In this document: in pieces, positions 36,444-45,542 of the stretch
Position numbering within the stretch: position 1 is the stretch's first letter
Layout of the letters: every line of letters begins with the position of its first letter
DNA from: an uncultured Anaerococcus sp.
GTDB taxonomy: Bacteria > Bacillota > Clostridia > Tissierellales > Peptoniphilaceae
Assembly (NCBI GenBank): GCA_943914475.1
Contig: CALUCE010000004.1
Coordinates: forward strand, 62,001-126,000
Direction of reading: 5' to 3'
Length of the DNA: 64,000 bases
Translations under genes and position numbers: made by a program
The notes under the pieces: generated by a model
Database searches by the model: none
Told to the model about the DNA's origin: nothing
The model's input: only the letters and a program-made list of their open reading frames with translations

Positions 36444-37049
36444 ATGGAAAACAGTATGAGGAGCACTAGCACTTTGAGCGTAAACAAATTGGTAAAAGTT
36501 GGAATACTAGCAGCAATGTCATTTATCTTGATGTTTGTCCAATTTCCTATACCTATAGCACCACCTTTTATGAAGGTTGACCTAGCGGATGTACCAAGTC
36601 TTATTGGAGGATTTGCTATGGGACCAGGTTATGGAGTAGCTATCCAATTTATCAAAAACTTTTTAAACCTTTCAAAAACCACAACAGGTGGAGTTGGAGA
36701 ACTTTCTAACTTTATAGTTGGAGGAGCTTTCGTCTACGTTTCATCATTTATTTACCACAGAAGAAAGACCAAAAAAACAGCTATCAAAGCTATGGTTGTT
36801 GGTATGCTAGTAATGACAGTCCTTGCCACCCTATCAAATACCTTTGTAATCTTCCCCCTATATGGAAAAATCATGGGTATAGAATTACAAGAGTTTGTAA
36901 ATATGGTAAGTGCAACAAACAGACTAGTAACATCCTATCCAACCCTAATGCTTTTATCTATAGCTCCATTTAATATAATTAAGGGAACTATAGAGATAAT
37001 AGTGACTGATCTTTTGTATAAGAAGGTCTCACCAATACTGAAAAAATAA
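36444..37049 (+). CDS. ribU: Riboflavin transporter RibU (ECF S-component)
   Basis: A 201-residue membrane protein with about six helices, the S-component of an energy-coupling-factor importer. The N-terminal helix has the A-x3-A style GILAAMSFILMF contact to the T-component, and PIAPPFMKVDLADVPSL is the RibU substrate-loop signature. FMN riboswitch in front confirms the flavin link. The shared ECF ATPases and T-component are not in this window. Flavin import would supply FMN for the lipoproteins at 8.7-11 kb. Confidence 0.93.
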   Translation: MENSMRSTSTLSVNKLVKVGILAAMSFILMFVQFPIPIAPPFMKVDLADVPSLIGGFAMGPGYGVAIQFIKNFLNLSKTTTGGVGELSNFIVGGAFVYVSSFIYHRRKTKKTAIKAMVVGMLVMTVLATLSNTFVIFPLYGKIMGIELQEFVNMVSATNRLVTSYPTLMLLSIAPFNIIKGTIEIIVTDLLYKKVSPILKK

Positions 37050-37060
37050 TTATTAGCTAC

Positions 37061-37090
37061 AAAGCTGGGCCCTGCCTGGCTTTATTTTTT
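37061..37090 (+). terminator. Terminator of ribU
   Basis: AAAGCTGGGC/GCCTGGCTTT with two wobble pairs and a 3-base loop, followed by A and eight U. Confidence 0.75.
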
Positions 37091-37183
37091 TTATTAAAGC
37101 AATAGTATAATAGTATAAATATGAGTGATAATGACTTCTTATAAAAAATTCCTACATATAGTATAATTGATAAAGGAGTAGCT

Positions 37184-37630
37184 ATGATAATAGAGAATTT
37201 AAATCAAATGAAAGAATGTGCAATAAAATTAGCCCAAAACTTAAAAGAAGGGGATGTGGTAAGGCTCGATGGAGATTTGGGAGCTGGAAAAACTACCCTG
37301 GTTACTTTTATTGGAGATTATTTTAATATAAAAAATGTAACAAGCCCTAGCTTTTCTATTGTAAATATTTATAACGGAGACAAGGACATCTATCACTTGG
37401 ACCTATACAGGTTTGAAGATGAGGATGAAATCTTGGATATAGATTTTGAGACCTACTTTTATCCTGACTCTGCCATAAGCTTTGTAGAATGGGCAGAAAA
37501 GGCAGAATCCTACCTTCCAGAGGATATGATAAATATAAAGATAGAAAAGCTTGATGGTGATAGAAGAAAAATCACCCTAGGAAGTGAAAATGAGAGAGAG
37601 GCCCTTATAAATGAAAGTTTTAGCAATTGA
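37184..37630 (+). CDS. tsaE: tRNA t6A synthesis ATPase TsaE
   Basis: 148 residues with Walker A GDLGAGKTT (30-38), the SPSFSIVN switch and FVEWAEKAESYLP. TsaE is the ATPase that turns over the TsaB-TsaD complex making N6-threonylcarbamoyladenosine at position 37 of ANN-decoding tRNAs. It overlaps tsaB by 20 bases, first gene of a t6A operon. Confidence 0.93.
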   Translation: MIIENLNQMKECAIKLAQNLKEGDVVRLDGDLGAGKTTLVTFIGDYFNIKNVTSPSFSIVNIYNGDKDIYHLDLYRFEDEDEILDIDFETYFYPDSAISFVEWAEKAESYLPEDMINIKIEKLDGDRRKITLGSENEREALINESFSN

Positions 37631-38276
37631 TACATCGACCATGATATCTACAGTTACAATATCTGAAGATGATAAGATCATTGGAGATTTTAATGTAAAC
37701 CAGGAGAAGACACATTCAGAATCCTTGGTTCCTATGATAGAAACTCTCCTAAAACTTTTGGGGCTTGACCTTAAAGATATAGACCTTTTTGCCATAGCCC
37801 AAGGACCAGGATCTTTTACAGGACTTAGGATATCTATGGCTGTTATTAAAACCTTGGCCCAAGTAACCAAGAAAAAAATAATACCTATTTCAACCCTAGA
37901 AGCCTTGGCCAACAAGTCTTCTTCTGATAGGTATAAGCTTGCTATGCTAGATGCCAGAGGAAATAGGGTCTATGGAGTTTTGTATTCACCGGATTTAAAG
38001 GAAGAAATAATCAAGGAAGACCTCTATACCATAGACGATTTTTCCAAGAAAGTTAACGAACTTGGTTATGAAATAGACCTTATAGGAGAGGTTTGCAAGA
38101 AATATGAAGATAAGTTTGAAAAAGCTAGACTTCTTCCTATGAACTTTAACTCCTGTATAGGAGGATCCTTGGTAAAGCTTGCCCTTGAAAGAAAGGATGA
38201 GGACCACGACCTCTTTAGCCTAGTACCAAACTACCTAAGAAAATCCCAAGCCGAAAGAGATTTGGAGAAGAAATGA
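37611..38276 (+). CDS. tsaB: tRNA t6A synthesis protein TsaB
   Basis: A 221-residue ASKHA-fold pseudo-enzyme with MKVLAIDTSTMISTV and AIAQGPGSFTGLRI. It forms the heterodimer with TsaD and TsaE. The start lies inside tsaE and its stop overlaps rimI by four bases. It shares the typical GPGSFTGLR with TsaD's relatives but lacks the metal-binding His pair, as expected. Confidence 0.94.
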   Translation: MKVLAIDTSTMISTVTISEDDKIIGDFNVNQEKTHSESLVPMIETLLKLLGLDLKDIDLFAIAQGPGSFTGLRISMAVIKTLAQVTKKKIIPISTLEALANKSSSDRYKLAMLDARGNRVYGVLYSPDLKEEIIKEDLYTIDDFSKKVNELGYEIDLIGEVCKKYEDKFEKARLLPMNFNSCIGGSLVKLALERKDEDHDLFSLVPNYLRKSQAERDLEKK

Positions 38277-38710
38277 TTAGAAAGATGAGCTTAGAGGACA
38301 TAGACCAGGTTTACTTTATAGAAAATCAGTCGTTTTTTGAGCCTTGGTCAAAGGAAACTCTTTTAAAGGAAATGCAAATAAATAAGTTTTTGGAACACTA
38401 TGTTTATGAAGAAGATGGTGAAATATTAGGCTTTTATATAGCAAACTATATTCTTGATGAGGCTGAACTTTATACCTTGGCAGTAAGAGAAGAAAAAAGG
38501 GGACTTGGTATAGGAAGTAAGCTTTTGGCCCACTTGGAAGAAAGAAGTAGGAAGAAGGGCATGAACAAGATCTTCCTAGAAGTTTCTACCAAAAACGACT
38601 CGGCCATAAAACTTTATGGGAAGTTTTCCTTTAAAAAAGTTGGCATGAGAAAGAACTACTACAGTAAGACCAACGAAGATGCATATGTTATGCGTAAGGA
38701 TATTATATGA
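38273..38710 (+). CDS. rimI: Ribosomal-protein alanine N-acetyltransferase RimI
   Basis: A 145-residue GNAT with the acetyl-CoA loop REEKRGLGIGSKLL (R/Q-x-x-G-x-G/A) near residue 75 and the C-terminal FKKVGMRKNYYS signature. It acetylates the N-terminus of ribosomal protein S18 in model bacteria. Sits between tsaB and tsaD with 4-base overlaps on both sides, a common Firmicute order. Confidence 0.93.
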   Translation: MIRKMSLEDIDQVYFIENQSFFEPWSKETLLKEMQINKFLEHYVYEEDGEILGFYIANYILDEAELYTLAVREEKRGLGIGSKLLAHLEERSRKKGMNKIFLEVSTKNDSAIKLYGKFSFKKVGMRKNYYSKTNEDAYVMRKDII

Positions 38711-39717
38711 AAGATTTTTATACTTTGGGCATTGAGACATCTTGCGATGATTCTTCAGTTGCCATTTTAAAAAATGAAAGAGAAGTCCTAGTAGACCTTA
38801 TCTCTTCTCAAATAGATATACATAAACTTTTTGGGGGAGTGGTTCCAGAAATTGCTTCAAGAAAGCACCTGGAAGCCATCAATCCTTTGATTGATAAGGC
38901 CTTGGAAGAGACAGGACTTACTTATGATGATATAGATTTGATTTCCGTAACCAAGGGCCCGGGACTTATGGGTTCACTTTTGGTAGGCATATCTGCAGCC
39001 AAGGGACTTTCTCTGGCAACAGGCAAACCTATGATCGGTACTAACCACATGCAAGGCCATATTTGCGCCAACTATTTGTCTAACAAAGACCTTAAGCCTC
39101 CTTTTGTAACCTTGGTAGTAAGCGGAGGCCATACCTACCTTTGCAAGGTAGGGTCCTATACAGACTATGAAGTTGTTGGCTCTACCAGGGATGATGCAGC
39201 AGGCGAATCCTATGATAAGATAGCTAGGTCTATTGGGCTTGGTTATCCAGGTGGACCTAAGATAGATAAGCTTGCCAAAAAAGGAAACAAAGATGCCATA
39301 GATTTTCCAAGGGTAAGGCTTGAAAAAGATTCCTATGATTTTTCTTTTTCGGGTTTAAAAACTTCAGTTTTAAACTACATTAATAATACAAAGCAAAAAG
39401 GAGAGGAAATCAACAAGGCTGATCTTTGTGCAAGCTTCCAAGAGGCAGTTATAGATGTACTAGTAGAAAAATCTATGAGACTTGTAGATGAGACTGGCTA
39501 TAAGACCTTCTGTGTATCAGGAGGGGTTGCCGCAAACTCTAGATTAAGAGAAAGAATGGAAGAAGAATGCCAAAATAGAGGGGTGAAATTCTGTTATCCA
39601 TTTATAGAACTATGTACAGACAATGCAGCCATGATAGCCATAGCAGGCTATTTAAATTATAAGGCTGGTGCAAGATCTGATAAGTACCTAAAGGTATATC
39701 CAAACCTAGGTTTATAA
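38707..39717 (+). CDS. tsaD: tRNA N6-adenosine threonylcarbamoyltransferase TsaD
   Basis: The 336-residue catalytic subunit has GIETSCDDSSVAIL at the start, VTKGPGLMGSLLVG, the metal-binding NHMQGHI histidines near residue 115, LVVSGGHTYL, and Asp in LCTDNAAMIA. It transfers threonylcarbamoyl from the TsaC product to A37 of tRNA. TsaC/YwlC is not in this window. Length is standard. Confidence 0.96.
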   Translation: MKDFYTLGIETSCDDSSVAILKNEREVLVDLISSQIDIHKLFGGVVPEIASRKHLEAINPLIDKALEETGLTYDDIDLISVTKGPGLMGSLLVGISAAKGLSLATGKPMIGTNHMQGHICANYLSNKDLKPPFVTLVVSGGHTYLCKVGSYTDYEVVGSTRDDAAGESYDKIARSIGLGYPGGPKIDKLAKKGNKDAIDFPRVRLEKDSYDFSFSGLKTSVLNYINNTKQKGEEINKADLCASFQEAVIDVLVEKSMRLVDETGYKTFCVSGGVAANSRLRERMEEECQNRGVKFCYPFIELCTDNAAMIAIAGYLNYKAGARSDKYLKVYPNLGL

Positions 39718-39731
39718 GTTAAGGAAGTATC

Positions 39732-40079
39732 ATGACAAGGACAAATGTGAGAGCAGAAAAACTTTATAAGGAAAAGATGACCCTATCTTCAATTTTGTGG
39801 TTACTTGCAGGCCTAGGAGTCCTAGGCTTTGGCATATATTATATGGAAATTTTTGAATTGGTAGGAGGCTCTCTTTTAATTCTTTTTTCTCTTATACAAT
39901 TTGCAGGAAAAAATAGAAGCAGGAAGACTAAACACCTTGTAAAAAGAGAAAGAGACAAGCTAAAATATCTCTGCCTTGAGATTATAGCTTTTAGCCTAAT
40001 AAATCCTATAGGAGTCTTGCCAGCCCTCTATGACCTTTACAAGAGGGACTGGGTCATGAGAGGAGGGCTTGATGAATAA
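39732..40079 (+). CDS. Small two-helix membrane protein, unknown
   Basis: A 115-residue protein with two adjacent hydrophobic segments (about 18-32 and 36-55), a central basic cytoplasmic stretch (KNRSRKTKHLVKRERDK) and a third weakly hydrophobic region (about 78-98). No family recognised. It lies 14 bases after tsaD and overlaps the following lipoprotein gene by 8 bases, so it is in the same operon. Confidence 0.7.
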   Translation: MTRTNVRAEKLYKEKMTLSSILWLLAGLGVLGFGIYYMEIFELVGGSLLILFSLIQFAGKNRSRKTKHLVKRERDKLKYLCLEIIAFSLINPIGVLPALYDLYKRDWVMRGGLDE

Positions 40080-41472
40080 GAAAAAAAGACTGGTCATCCT
40101 AAGCCTTCTAATCCTTCTTATAACTTCTTCCTGTGCCAAAAGAAGGATTGATTTTTTAAATCAAAGAAGGCTTGAAAAAGAAGAGGCCTACAAGGAAGAA
40201 AGGCAAGAGGAAAAGACAGTTTTTCCAGATGAAATTATAGATCTTTCCTTTGAAGACTACAAGGCCTGGTACAAGGATTTAAAAAAGCCCCCACACCTAA
40301 ATCTTCCCCATCCTCAAAGCCCCAAAAAACTTAGCCAAGAGCAAATGCTTGAGGACTTTGATTATTATTTTGAGCAAATGAAGGAGAATTATCCCTTTTT
40401 TGGAGTTTTAAAGAGGGAATATGGAATCGATTTTTTGGCATCTTATAATGATTACAGGGAGAAAATTAAGGCCTGTAAGACTGATAAGGACTTTATAGAG
40501 GCTATGAAAAAAATAAATGCTGACCTTAAAAATCACCATGCCAATATAGGGGAAAAGGCCTATGTGGAAGACACCCTAGCCTACTATTCTGGCTACTGGA
40601 AAAATCCATCCATGTACTATGAATTTTTGCTTTTAAATAGCCAAAAGGTAAGAAATAGGTATGACCTTGAAGGTGCCCAAACTCTTGGAGACTCTTCTAA
40701 AAAGATAGATAGGCAGGGAAAGGATAAAAAAGAGCTACCTGAAACAGAAAAAAAAGACAAGAATGCCAATATGGTTATCGAAGATTTAGGAGACGGAATA
40801 GCCCTTATCAAAATCAAGGAAATGGCAGCAGGCAAAAAACTTGAAGAAGATAGAAAAACTTTTGGAAAGTTCTTGAAAAATAAGGACGACTATAACAAGC
40901 TAGTCATAGATATAAGAGATAATGCTGGTGGGTCCATGTCCTATTGGAGAGATTTTCTTTTGCCAGAGCTTTTGACAGAAGATAAGTCTTTGGTAAACTA
41001 TATGTTTTTTAAAGATGGTAAAAAAACCAAGGAAATCCTGGACTTGGAAAATGAAAATGTTGAGGCTATCAAAAATATCAACCTTGATGATTTAGACCTT
41101 AATTCCATGGAAGACCTAGAAGATTTTTCCTACTATAAAAAAGATCCTGTGGAAGTAAAGGCAAAATCTGATGGATTTGCAGGCTATGTTTTCCTTTTAA
41201 CTAATGAGAAAGTTTATTCAGCAGCCGAAGGACTGGCCTCTTTTGTAAAAAACACAGGCTCAGCCATTATTATAGGAACCAATACCGGAGGAGATGGGAT
41301 AACCCTAGGCCTAGTTAATGATGTTATGCCAAATTCAGGGCTTGTCTTTACCTATACCAATACCCTAGGCTATGGTCCAGATGGGTCTATAAATGAAGAG
41401 GAGAAGACCAAACCAGATATAAATGCTTCGTCCTACAAGGAATCCCTAGAAATAATTAAAAATTACCAATAA
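40072..41472 (+). CDS. S41-family peptidase-like lipoprotein
   Basis: ATG 40072 follows AGGAGGG; a TTG one codon earlier is less likely. The 466-residue protein has lipobox ITSSC (Cys about 23), a charged stalk, a helical region with QMKENYPFFGVLKREYG typical of tail-specific-protease relatives, and an S41 core (VIDIRDNAGGSMSYW, VYSAAEG, IIGTNTGGDG). The serine in YSAAE matches the S41 nucleophile, but the usual lysine in GxxTxGK reads Gly-Asp, so catalysis is doubtful. It is extracellular and lipid anchored. Confidence 0.8.
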   Translation: MNKKKRLVILSLLILLITSSCAKRRIDFLNQRRLEKEEAYKEERQEEKTVFPDEIIDLSFEDYKAWYKDLKKPPHLNLPHPQSPKKLSQEQMLEDFDYYFEQMKENYPFFGVLKREYGIDFLASYNDYREKIKACKTDKDFIEAMKKINADLKNHHANIGEKAYVEDTLAYYSGYWKNPSMYYEFLLLNSQKVRNRYDLEGAQTLGDSSKKIDRQGKDKKELPETEKKDKNANMVIEDLGDGIALIKIKEMAAGKKLEEDRKTFGKFLKNKDDYNKLVIDIRDNAGGSMSYWRDFLLPELLTEDKSLVNYMFFKDGKKTKEILDLENENVEAIKNINLDDLDLNSMEDLEDFSYYKKDPVEVKAKSDGFAGYVFLLTNEKVYSAAEGLASFVKNTGSAIIIGTNTGGDGITLGLVNDVMPNSGLVFTYTNTLGYGPDGSINEEEKTKPDINASSYKESLEIIKNYQ

Positions 41473-41476
41473 AAAC

Positions 41477-41543
41477 TGGCTCCATACTAAGGGCATAAGC
41501 TTAACCAAGCTAAATAATCCTTAGTATAAAGAGCCATTTTTTT
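41477..41543. terminator. Bidirectional terminator between S41 lipoprotein and glpX
   Basis: TGGCTC plus TACTAAGG (41477-41492) pairs with CCTTAGTA plus GAGCCA (41519-41536), with a small internal loop, followed by seven U. Confidence 0.75.
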
Positions 41544-41548
41544 ATTTA

Positions 41549-42523
41549 TTAATCAAGGCTATATTCTTCTGAAAGTTTTTGGTCCAAGTTGTGACGGGAG
41601 TCGATATAGCGGACTGTGCATGATGGGAGTCTTAAAAGTAGGGACTGGGTTGTTGCTGTGTTGTTGTCTTTAAACTCAACCCCGTGGAGGAAGGTTCCAT
41701 CTGTGATACCAGTTGCAGCAAATAAAACATTAGGGCCTTTAACCATATCTTCTATCTCATAAACCTTGTCAAAGTCCACTTCCATAGCCAAGCATCTTTT
41801 AACTTGATCACTATCTGATGGGGCAAATACTCCCTGGAAGTCTCCGCCCAAACATTTTAGGGCTGCAGCAGCTATAACACCTTCAGGAGCTCCTCCAGTG
41901 CCCATAAGTATGTCTATCTTACCTTCATCTAGAGAAGTTGCTATGGCAGTAAGAACGTCTCCATCTTGAACCATGGAAATTCTTGCACCAGTTTCTCTGA
42001 TTTCTTGGACTAGCTTTTCATGTCTTGGTCTTCTTAGGACAGAAACTGTTATATCACCAATATTTTTATTTAAGGCCTTTGCTACAGCTTCTATATTTTC
42101 CTTTACAGACTTATTTATATCTATAGTTCCCCTGGCCTTGGGACCAACTGCAATTTTTTTCATATAAACATCAGGAGCATTTAACAAACATCCCTTAGGA
42201 GCTACGGCTATAACTGATATAGAGTTTGGTGTACCGTCTGCCAGACTTGAAGTACCATCTATAGGGTCTACAGCTATGTCAACCTGCTCTGGATCATCTG
42301 GATCTCCTATTTGCTCGCCTATATAAAGCATGGGAGCTTCATCGATTTCACCTTCTCCTATTACAACTTTTCCATTTATGCCAAGATAATTAAACATAGC
42401 CCTCATTTGGTTAACAGCTATATCATCAGAATCATTTTTTCTACCTTGGCCCAAAAATTTTGCAGCACCTAGGGCAGCTGCCTCTGTAACACGGCATAAG
42501 TTAATGCCTAAATCCCTGTTCAT
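41549..42523 (-). CDS. glpX: Class II fructose-1,6-bisphosphatase GlpX
   Basis: A 324-residue Mn/Li-sensitive phosphatase, GlpX type. Motifs: VTEAAALGAAKFLGQGRKND, IGEGEIDEAPMLYIGE, AVDPIDGTSSLADG (metal/phosphate site) and MGTGGAPEGVIAAAALK. It hydrolyses fructose 1,6-bisphosphate in gluconeogenesis. Single gene with GGAG before the ATG on the minus strand. Length is standard. Confidence 0.95.
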   Translation of the reverse strand: MNRDLGINLCRVTEAAALGAAKFLGQGRKNDSDDIAVNQMRAMFNYLGINGKVVIGEGEIDEAPMLYIGEQIGDPDDPEQVDIAVDPIDGTSSLADGTPNSISVIAVAPKGCLLNAPDVYMKKIAVGPKARGTIDINKSVKENIEAVAKALNKNIGDITVSVLRRPRHEKLVQEIRETGARISMVQDGDVLTAIATSLDEGKIDILMGTGGAPEGVIAAAALKCLGGDFQGVFAPSDSDQVKRCLAMEVDFDKVYEIEDMVKGPNVLFAATGITDGTFLHGVEFKDNNTATTQSLLLRLPSCTVRYIDSRHNLDQKLSEEYSLD

Positions 42524-42928
42524 TGATTCTCCTTTCAGAACTTAAACCTCTAGGGTTTGGTATACGTTTTCATAATTATAATAATATAATATCAGATTTT
42601 ATTTATAAGTAAAAATATTTTTTACTTTATTAATTTTTTAGACCTAAATCTCACAAAAAGATTAAAATAGAGGATTTATCTTAAAATCAGCAAGAAAATC
42701 AAAAAGGAAAACAAAAAATTGTTATTTTAATTGACCTGATAAAATATTTGGAAAATGGGTATTAGAAGAAATAGAAGGAAATCATATCTTATATTAAAGC
42801 AAATAAATAGAAAGCATAGGCAAACGTAATCACCTATAAAGGGAAAGCCTAGCAAAGCTTATACAAGATAAATTCTAGCTTATAATCATAGCTTAACAAG
42901 CTGTTTTAGAAAAATAAAGGAGTTTATT
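42524..42928 (+). other. Intergenic region between glpX and the CoA-transferase gene
   Basis: About 400 AT-rich bases without a credible open frame. A minus-strand promoter for glpX is expected near 42560-42590, and a plus-strand one near 42720-42750 (TTGTTA and a later ATAAAATATT). No riboswitch or repeat was recognised. Confidence 0.4.
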
Positions 42929-44080
42929 ATGAATGCACTATCAAACTTAAAAATTCTAGATTTTACCACACTTTTACCAGGACCCTTTGCTACCATGCAG
43001 TTGGCAGATATGGGGGCTGATGTTATCAAAGTTTCATCCCCTTCCAAGTATGATCTGGTTTTAGAATCAGAACCTAAGATTGGAGAAAAATCTGCAAATC
43101 TTTTATGGCTTAATAGGAACAAAAAGACCCTAGCCTTAAACCTAAAGACTAAGGAAGCTATTGATATAGTAAAAGATTTAATCAAAGAATATGATATCTT
43201 GGTAGAACAATTTAGGCCAGGAGTTATGGAAAAACTTGGACTAGGCTATGAGGAATTAAAAGAAATTAACCCAAGACTTATTTATTGTTCCATAACTGGC
43301 TATGGTCAAACAGGTCCTATGAGCATGAAGGCTGGCCATGATATCAACTACCTGGCTAAGTCAGGTATGATGAGCTTTTCTGGTAGGAAGGATGAGGGGC
43401 CTGTCCTATATGGAACTCAAATTGCAGATATAGCTGTTGGGTCCATGAACTCTGTTATAGGAATTTTGGCTGCTGCAAACTATAGAAACCAAACTGGCCA
43501 AGGACAACATATAGATATTTCCATGATGGATGGTCTTCTTCAAATGAACTCCCTAATTGGGTCTCAATATCTGGGAGGGGGAGAACTTCCTCAAAGAGAA
43601 GGAGAGCTTTTAAATGGTGGTTCTAACTACGATTTCTATGAGACCAAGGATGGCAGATACTTCTCAGTTGGATCTCTTGAACCTAAGTTTTGGAAAGAGA
43701 TTTGCCAGACTCTGGGCATAGAGGCAGAAGCTGCCACAGACTTATCTGTCAAAGATGAGATAAGAGAGAAATTCTTGGAAAAAGATTTTGATGAATGGGT
43801 TGAAATCTTTAAAGATAAGGATGCTTGCGTGGAACCTGTCTTAAACTTAAAAGAAGCTGTAGAAGATCCTCATGTTAAGGAAAGGGGTCTTATTGTAGAG
43901 CTTGATGTGGATGGAGAAAAGGTAAAACAATTTGCAAGTCCTATAGTATTTTCAGAAACCAAGCAAGAATATAAGTTTGCTGGTAAAAAGATTGGCACAG
44001 ATACAGAATCTATACTAAAGAAACTTGGTTATAGTTCAGAGAAAATTTCTGAATTTGATGGCAAGGACGTATTTAAGTAA
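42929..44080 (+). CDS. Class III CoA-transferase (CaiB/BaiF, alpha-methylacyl-CoA racemase-like)
   Basis: A 383-residue protein with the family start LSNLKILDFTTLLPGPFAT, MGADVIKV, NRNKKTLALNLK, FRPGVMEKLGLGYE, YCSITGYGQTGP and the catalytic aspartate in TQIADIAVG. Members move CoA between acids or racemise branched acyl-CoA. The extra sequence GHDINYLAKSG resembles racemases more than formyl-CoA transferases. Substrate unknown; stands alone with its own terminator. Confidence 0.9.
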   Translation: MNALSNLKILDFTTLLPGPFATMQLADMGADVIKVSSPSKYDLVLESEPKIGEKSANLLWLNRNKKTLALNLKTKEAIDIVKDLIKEYDILVEQFRPGVMEKLGLGYEELKEINPRLIYCSITGYGQTGPMSMKAGHDINYLAKSGMMSFSGRKDEGPVLYGTQIADIAVGSMNSVIGILAAANYRNQTGQGQHIDISMMDGLLQMNSLIGSQYLGGGELPQREGELLNGGSNYDFYETKDGRYFSVGSLEPKFWKEICQTLGIEAEAATDLSVKDEIREKFLEKDFDEWVEIFKDKDACVEPVLNLKEAVEDPHVKERGLIVELDVDGEKVKQFASPIVFSETKQEYKFAGKKIGTDTESILKKLGYSSEKISEFDGKDVFK

Positions 44081-44109
44081 GAAATACTAGCCTATTGTAA
44101 AGAAAAAAG

Positions 44110-44160
44110 AGCCTATAAACAAATCCTTTTTAGGATTAAGGTTTACAGGCTTTATATTTT
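44110..44160. terminator. Terminator between CoA-transferase and the DAK-domain gene
   Basis: AGCCTATAAAC pairs with GTTTACAGGCT, with an inner ATCC/GGAT hairpin, then a U-run; A-rich on the other side, so usable by both strands. Confidence 0.75.
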
Positions 44161-44421
44161 TTAACCTTTTAGGCCATCTGCTTGTCTTTGCATATTTTCC
44201 ACAACTATATCGTGGATTTCGCCAAGACTTTGGCCATATTCTAATATTTCCCATGGTCTATTGGTGTGGAAGTGGATTTTGATAAGATCTTCATCACCAA
44301 CTGCAAGAAGGCTATCTCCTTCAAAATTATCAGTTATATAATCAAAGATTTCATCTTCGTCCAAGTTTTCACCAGCTATCAACAATTGTGTATCAAACTT
44401 GAATTCTATTGGTTCGCTCAT
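44161..44421 (-). CDS. Stand-alone DAK/FakA C-terminal-like domain
   Basis: The 86-residue protein resembles the later part of the FakA/YloV fatty-acid kinase (FEGDSLLAVGDEDLIKIHFH, then TNRPWEILEYGQSLGEIHDI). In FakA this region contacts the FakB lipid carrier. It is separated from any kinase or DegV domain and starts an interesting small operon's end: it is the last gene after xpaC and telA. A regulatory or lipid-binding partner role is inferred. Ends in the terminator at 44110. Confidence 0.7.
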   Translation of the reverse strand: MSEPIEFKFDTQLLIAGENLDEDEIFDYITDNFEGDSLLAVGDEDLIKIHFHTNRPWEILEYGQSLGEIHDIVVENMQRQADGLKG

Positions 44422-44429
44422 TTTATCTC

Positions 44430-45542
44430 CTAATTATTTCTTCTTAATAAATTTCTTTTTAGTTCTTCTTCCAAACGGCCAATTTCTGCTTGGGCTGCTT
44501 GCCTCTTGTTCTTTCCTTCTATTTGGATATTTCTAACTTCTTCTATAGAAGAGATAAGTTGGTCGTTGGTGTGTTTTATTGTTTCTAAATCTATAATACC
44601 TCTTTCGGTAGCTTTTGCAGTATCTATAGAGTTTTGTTTTAGCTTGTCTGCATTAGATTTTAAAAGCTCATTTGTTAGGTTGGTTACTCTTTCTTGGGCA
44701 CGGATGGCTTGGTCTGTGTGGTTCATGCCTAGGGCTAGAACCATTTGGTTCTTCCATAGGGGAATAGTGTTTACAATAGTGGTTTGAATTTTTTCAGCCA
44801 TTATTGAGTTTGAAGATTGGACCATTCTGATTTGTGGTGCCATTTGTATGGAAACCATCCTGGTAAGGTCTAAATCGTGGAGCTTTTTCTCAAACCTGTT
44901 GGCCATAGCCCTAAGGTCATTTACCTTTTGGGCATCCATAGGTAGGTTTGATTTTTGGGCTACTTGTTCTAAGGCTGGGATTTCTTCTTCATAGGTTCTT
45001 TGAAGCTTTCTTTTTCCAGCCTCTATATACATGGAAAGTTCCTTGTAATAGTCCTCGTTTAGATCATACATTTGATCAAGCATAGATATATCCTTCATCA
45101 AGGTTATTTGATGGTCTTCCAAGGTTTTTGCTATTACGTCTATATTTTTTTCGGTTGACTCATACTTGTGTTTGAGACTTTCTAGCTTGTTGGCTTGCTT
45201 TTTGAAAAAAGCAAAGGGACCAGAAGATTCTTCTTCATCCATAGATTTTATATCTACAACCAGCTTATCTAAAAGTCCTCCTATTTCTCCCAAGTCCTTG
45301 TTTCTTACTGTATCAAGGGTTTTTTCTGAAAAGTTTGAAATCTTTTTTTGGGCTCCAGATCCATATTGGAGGACTATATTAGAATTGGCAAGGTCGATTT
45401 TTTTAGAAAATTCGTCAATTTGCTTTTCTTCTTCTGGGGAGAACTTTACAGTTCCCATTTGAACTTCTTTATTTTCATCTAAAACCAATTCTAGTTTCTC
45501 GTCCTTGTCTTCTCCGTCTAATTTTAATTCTATATCACTCAT
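44430..45542 (-). CDS. telA: TelA-like toxic anion resistance protein
   Basis: A 370-residue, helical, highly charged cytoplasmic protein of the TelA/KlaA family with FAFFKKQANKLESLKHKYES, the AGKRKLQRTYEEEIPALEQ segment and MRMVQS-type IQMAPQIRMVQSSN. The family gives tellurite or envelope-stress tolerance in some bacteria by an unknown mechanism. It is coupled by 4 bases to the XpaC gene before it, a common pair in Firmicutes. Confidence 0.88.
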   Translation of the reverse strand: MSDIELKLDGEDKDEKLELVLDENKEVQMGTVKFSPEEEKQIDEFSKKIDLANSNIVLQYGSGAQKKISNFSEKTLDTVRNKDLGEIGGLLDKLVVDIKSMDEEESSGPFAFFKKQANKLESLKHKYESTEKNIDVIAKTLEDHQITLMKDISMLDQMYDLNEDYYKELSMYIEAGKRKLQRTYEEEIPALEQVAQKSNLPMDAQKVNDLRAMANRFEKKLHDLDLTRMVSIQMAPQIRMVQSSNSIMAEKIQTTIVNTIPLWKNQMVLALGMNHTDQAIRAQERVTNLTNELLKSNADKLKQNSIDTAKATERGIIDLETIKHTNDQLISSIEEVRNIQIEGKNKRQAAQAEIGRLEEELKRNLLRRNN

